DNA from: Lachnospiraceae bacterium
GTDB taxonomy: Bacteria > Bacillota > Clostridia > Lachnospirales > Lachnospiraceae
Length of the DNA stretch: 64,000 nt
Direction of reading: 5' to 3'
NCBI GenBank assembly: GCA_009911185.1
Contig: QXWW01000013.1
Span: 42,231 to 106,230 of the forward strand
The position numbers and the translations under genes are program-made. This document shows, one piece after another, positions 63,998 to 64,000 of the stretch; within the stretch, counting starts at the first letter, position 1; each line of letters begins with the position of its first letter. The notes under the pieces are model-generated. The model was not told the DNA's origin. It ran no database searches and saw only the letters and a program-made list of their open reading frames with translations.

Positions 63998-64000
63998 TTA

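Overview
The window looks like chromosome of a low-to-moderate GC gut Firmicute, most likely a Lachnospiraceae (Clostridium cluster XIVa) member. The grounds are codon use, AGGAGG-type ribosome sites, a two-subunit NAD-type dihydroorotate dehydrogenase (pyrD/pyrK), PyrF of the long subfamily, a Ktr/Trk K+ system, a SASP-like Asn/Gln-rich protein, and remnants of Clostridia-type integrative elements. The genus cannot be fixed from sequence alone. Most of the first 35 kb is read on the minus strand and is ordinary core genome.

Layout: 0-3.5 kb, pyrimidine operon pyrC-pyrF-pyrK-pyrD (pyrD runs off the left edge). 3.5-6.1 kb, TrkH/TrkA K+ uptake plus a DUF1653 gene. 6.2-6.7 kb, a gene-free array of diverged tandem units, each ending in a 53-60 bp palindrome; a fourth palindrome lies at 26.4 kb. 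6.8-15.7 kb, a chemosensory operon (PAS histidine kinase, REC-HD-GYP, CheR, CheB, CheY-like, CheA, CheW, MCP) with no flagellar gene beside it. 16.0-16.7 kb, a six-tRNA cluster (Glu-Thr-Met-Asp, then Val-Leu). 16.8-22.6 kb, housekeeping and cell-wall genes (YfcE-like phosphoesterase, RdgB, amidase, papain-like protease, THUMP methyltransferase, rhodanese) and a repeat-rich Asn/Gln protein. 23-27.3 kb, a MATE/MarR pair, tRNA-Leu and several decayed genes. 27.3-35.9 kb, an EamA transporter and a complete phosphate operon pstSCAB-phoU-phoB-phoR, to which a sensorless hybrid kinase is translationally coupled, under a PhoP-type box.

36-43 kb is accessory: a TetR-regulated flavoprotein pair between mobile-element remnants, a VOC protein, an M15 peptidase, and a MerR-controlled ABC exporter. 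43.3-50.5 kb is a full intracellular sialic acid route: SSS transporter, NanA, NanE, ROK kinase, NagA, YhcH, and divergent NagB, which together take Neu5Ac to fructose-6-phosphate. 50.7-55.3 kb carries PssA, a TVP38-family membrane protein, a two-component system and a GNAT enzyme. 55.4-64 kb is a decaying accessory island next to tRNA-Asn: a repeat lipoprotein, a broken secreted protein, MobC and relaxase remnants, an Rpn-type nuclease/transposase, and an AT-rich gene pair.

The most interesting locus is that pair (59848-63427). The first ORF has an Mrr-like PD-(D/E)XK nuclease site followed by a STAND-type P-loop NTPase. The second, overlapping in another frame, is an 800-residue helical region. 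It reads as one large nuclease-STAND NTPase, a plausible anti-phage sensor-effector, now split by an apparent deletion/frameshift. The defence role is inference from domain logic and island context.
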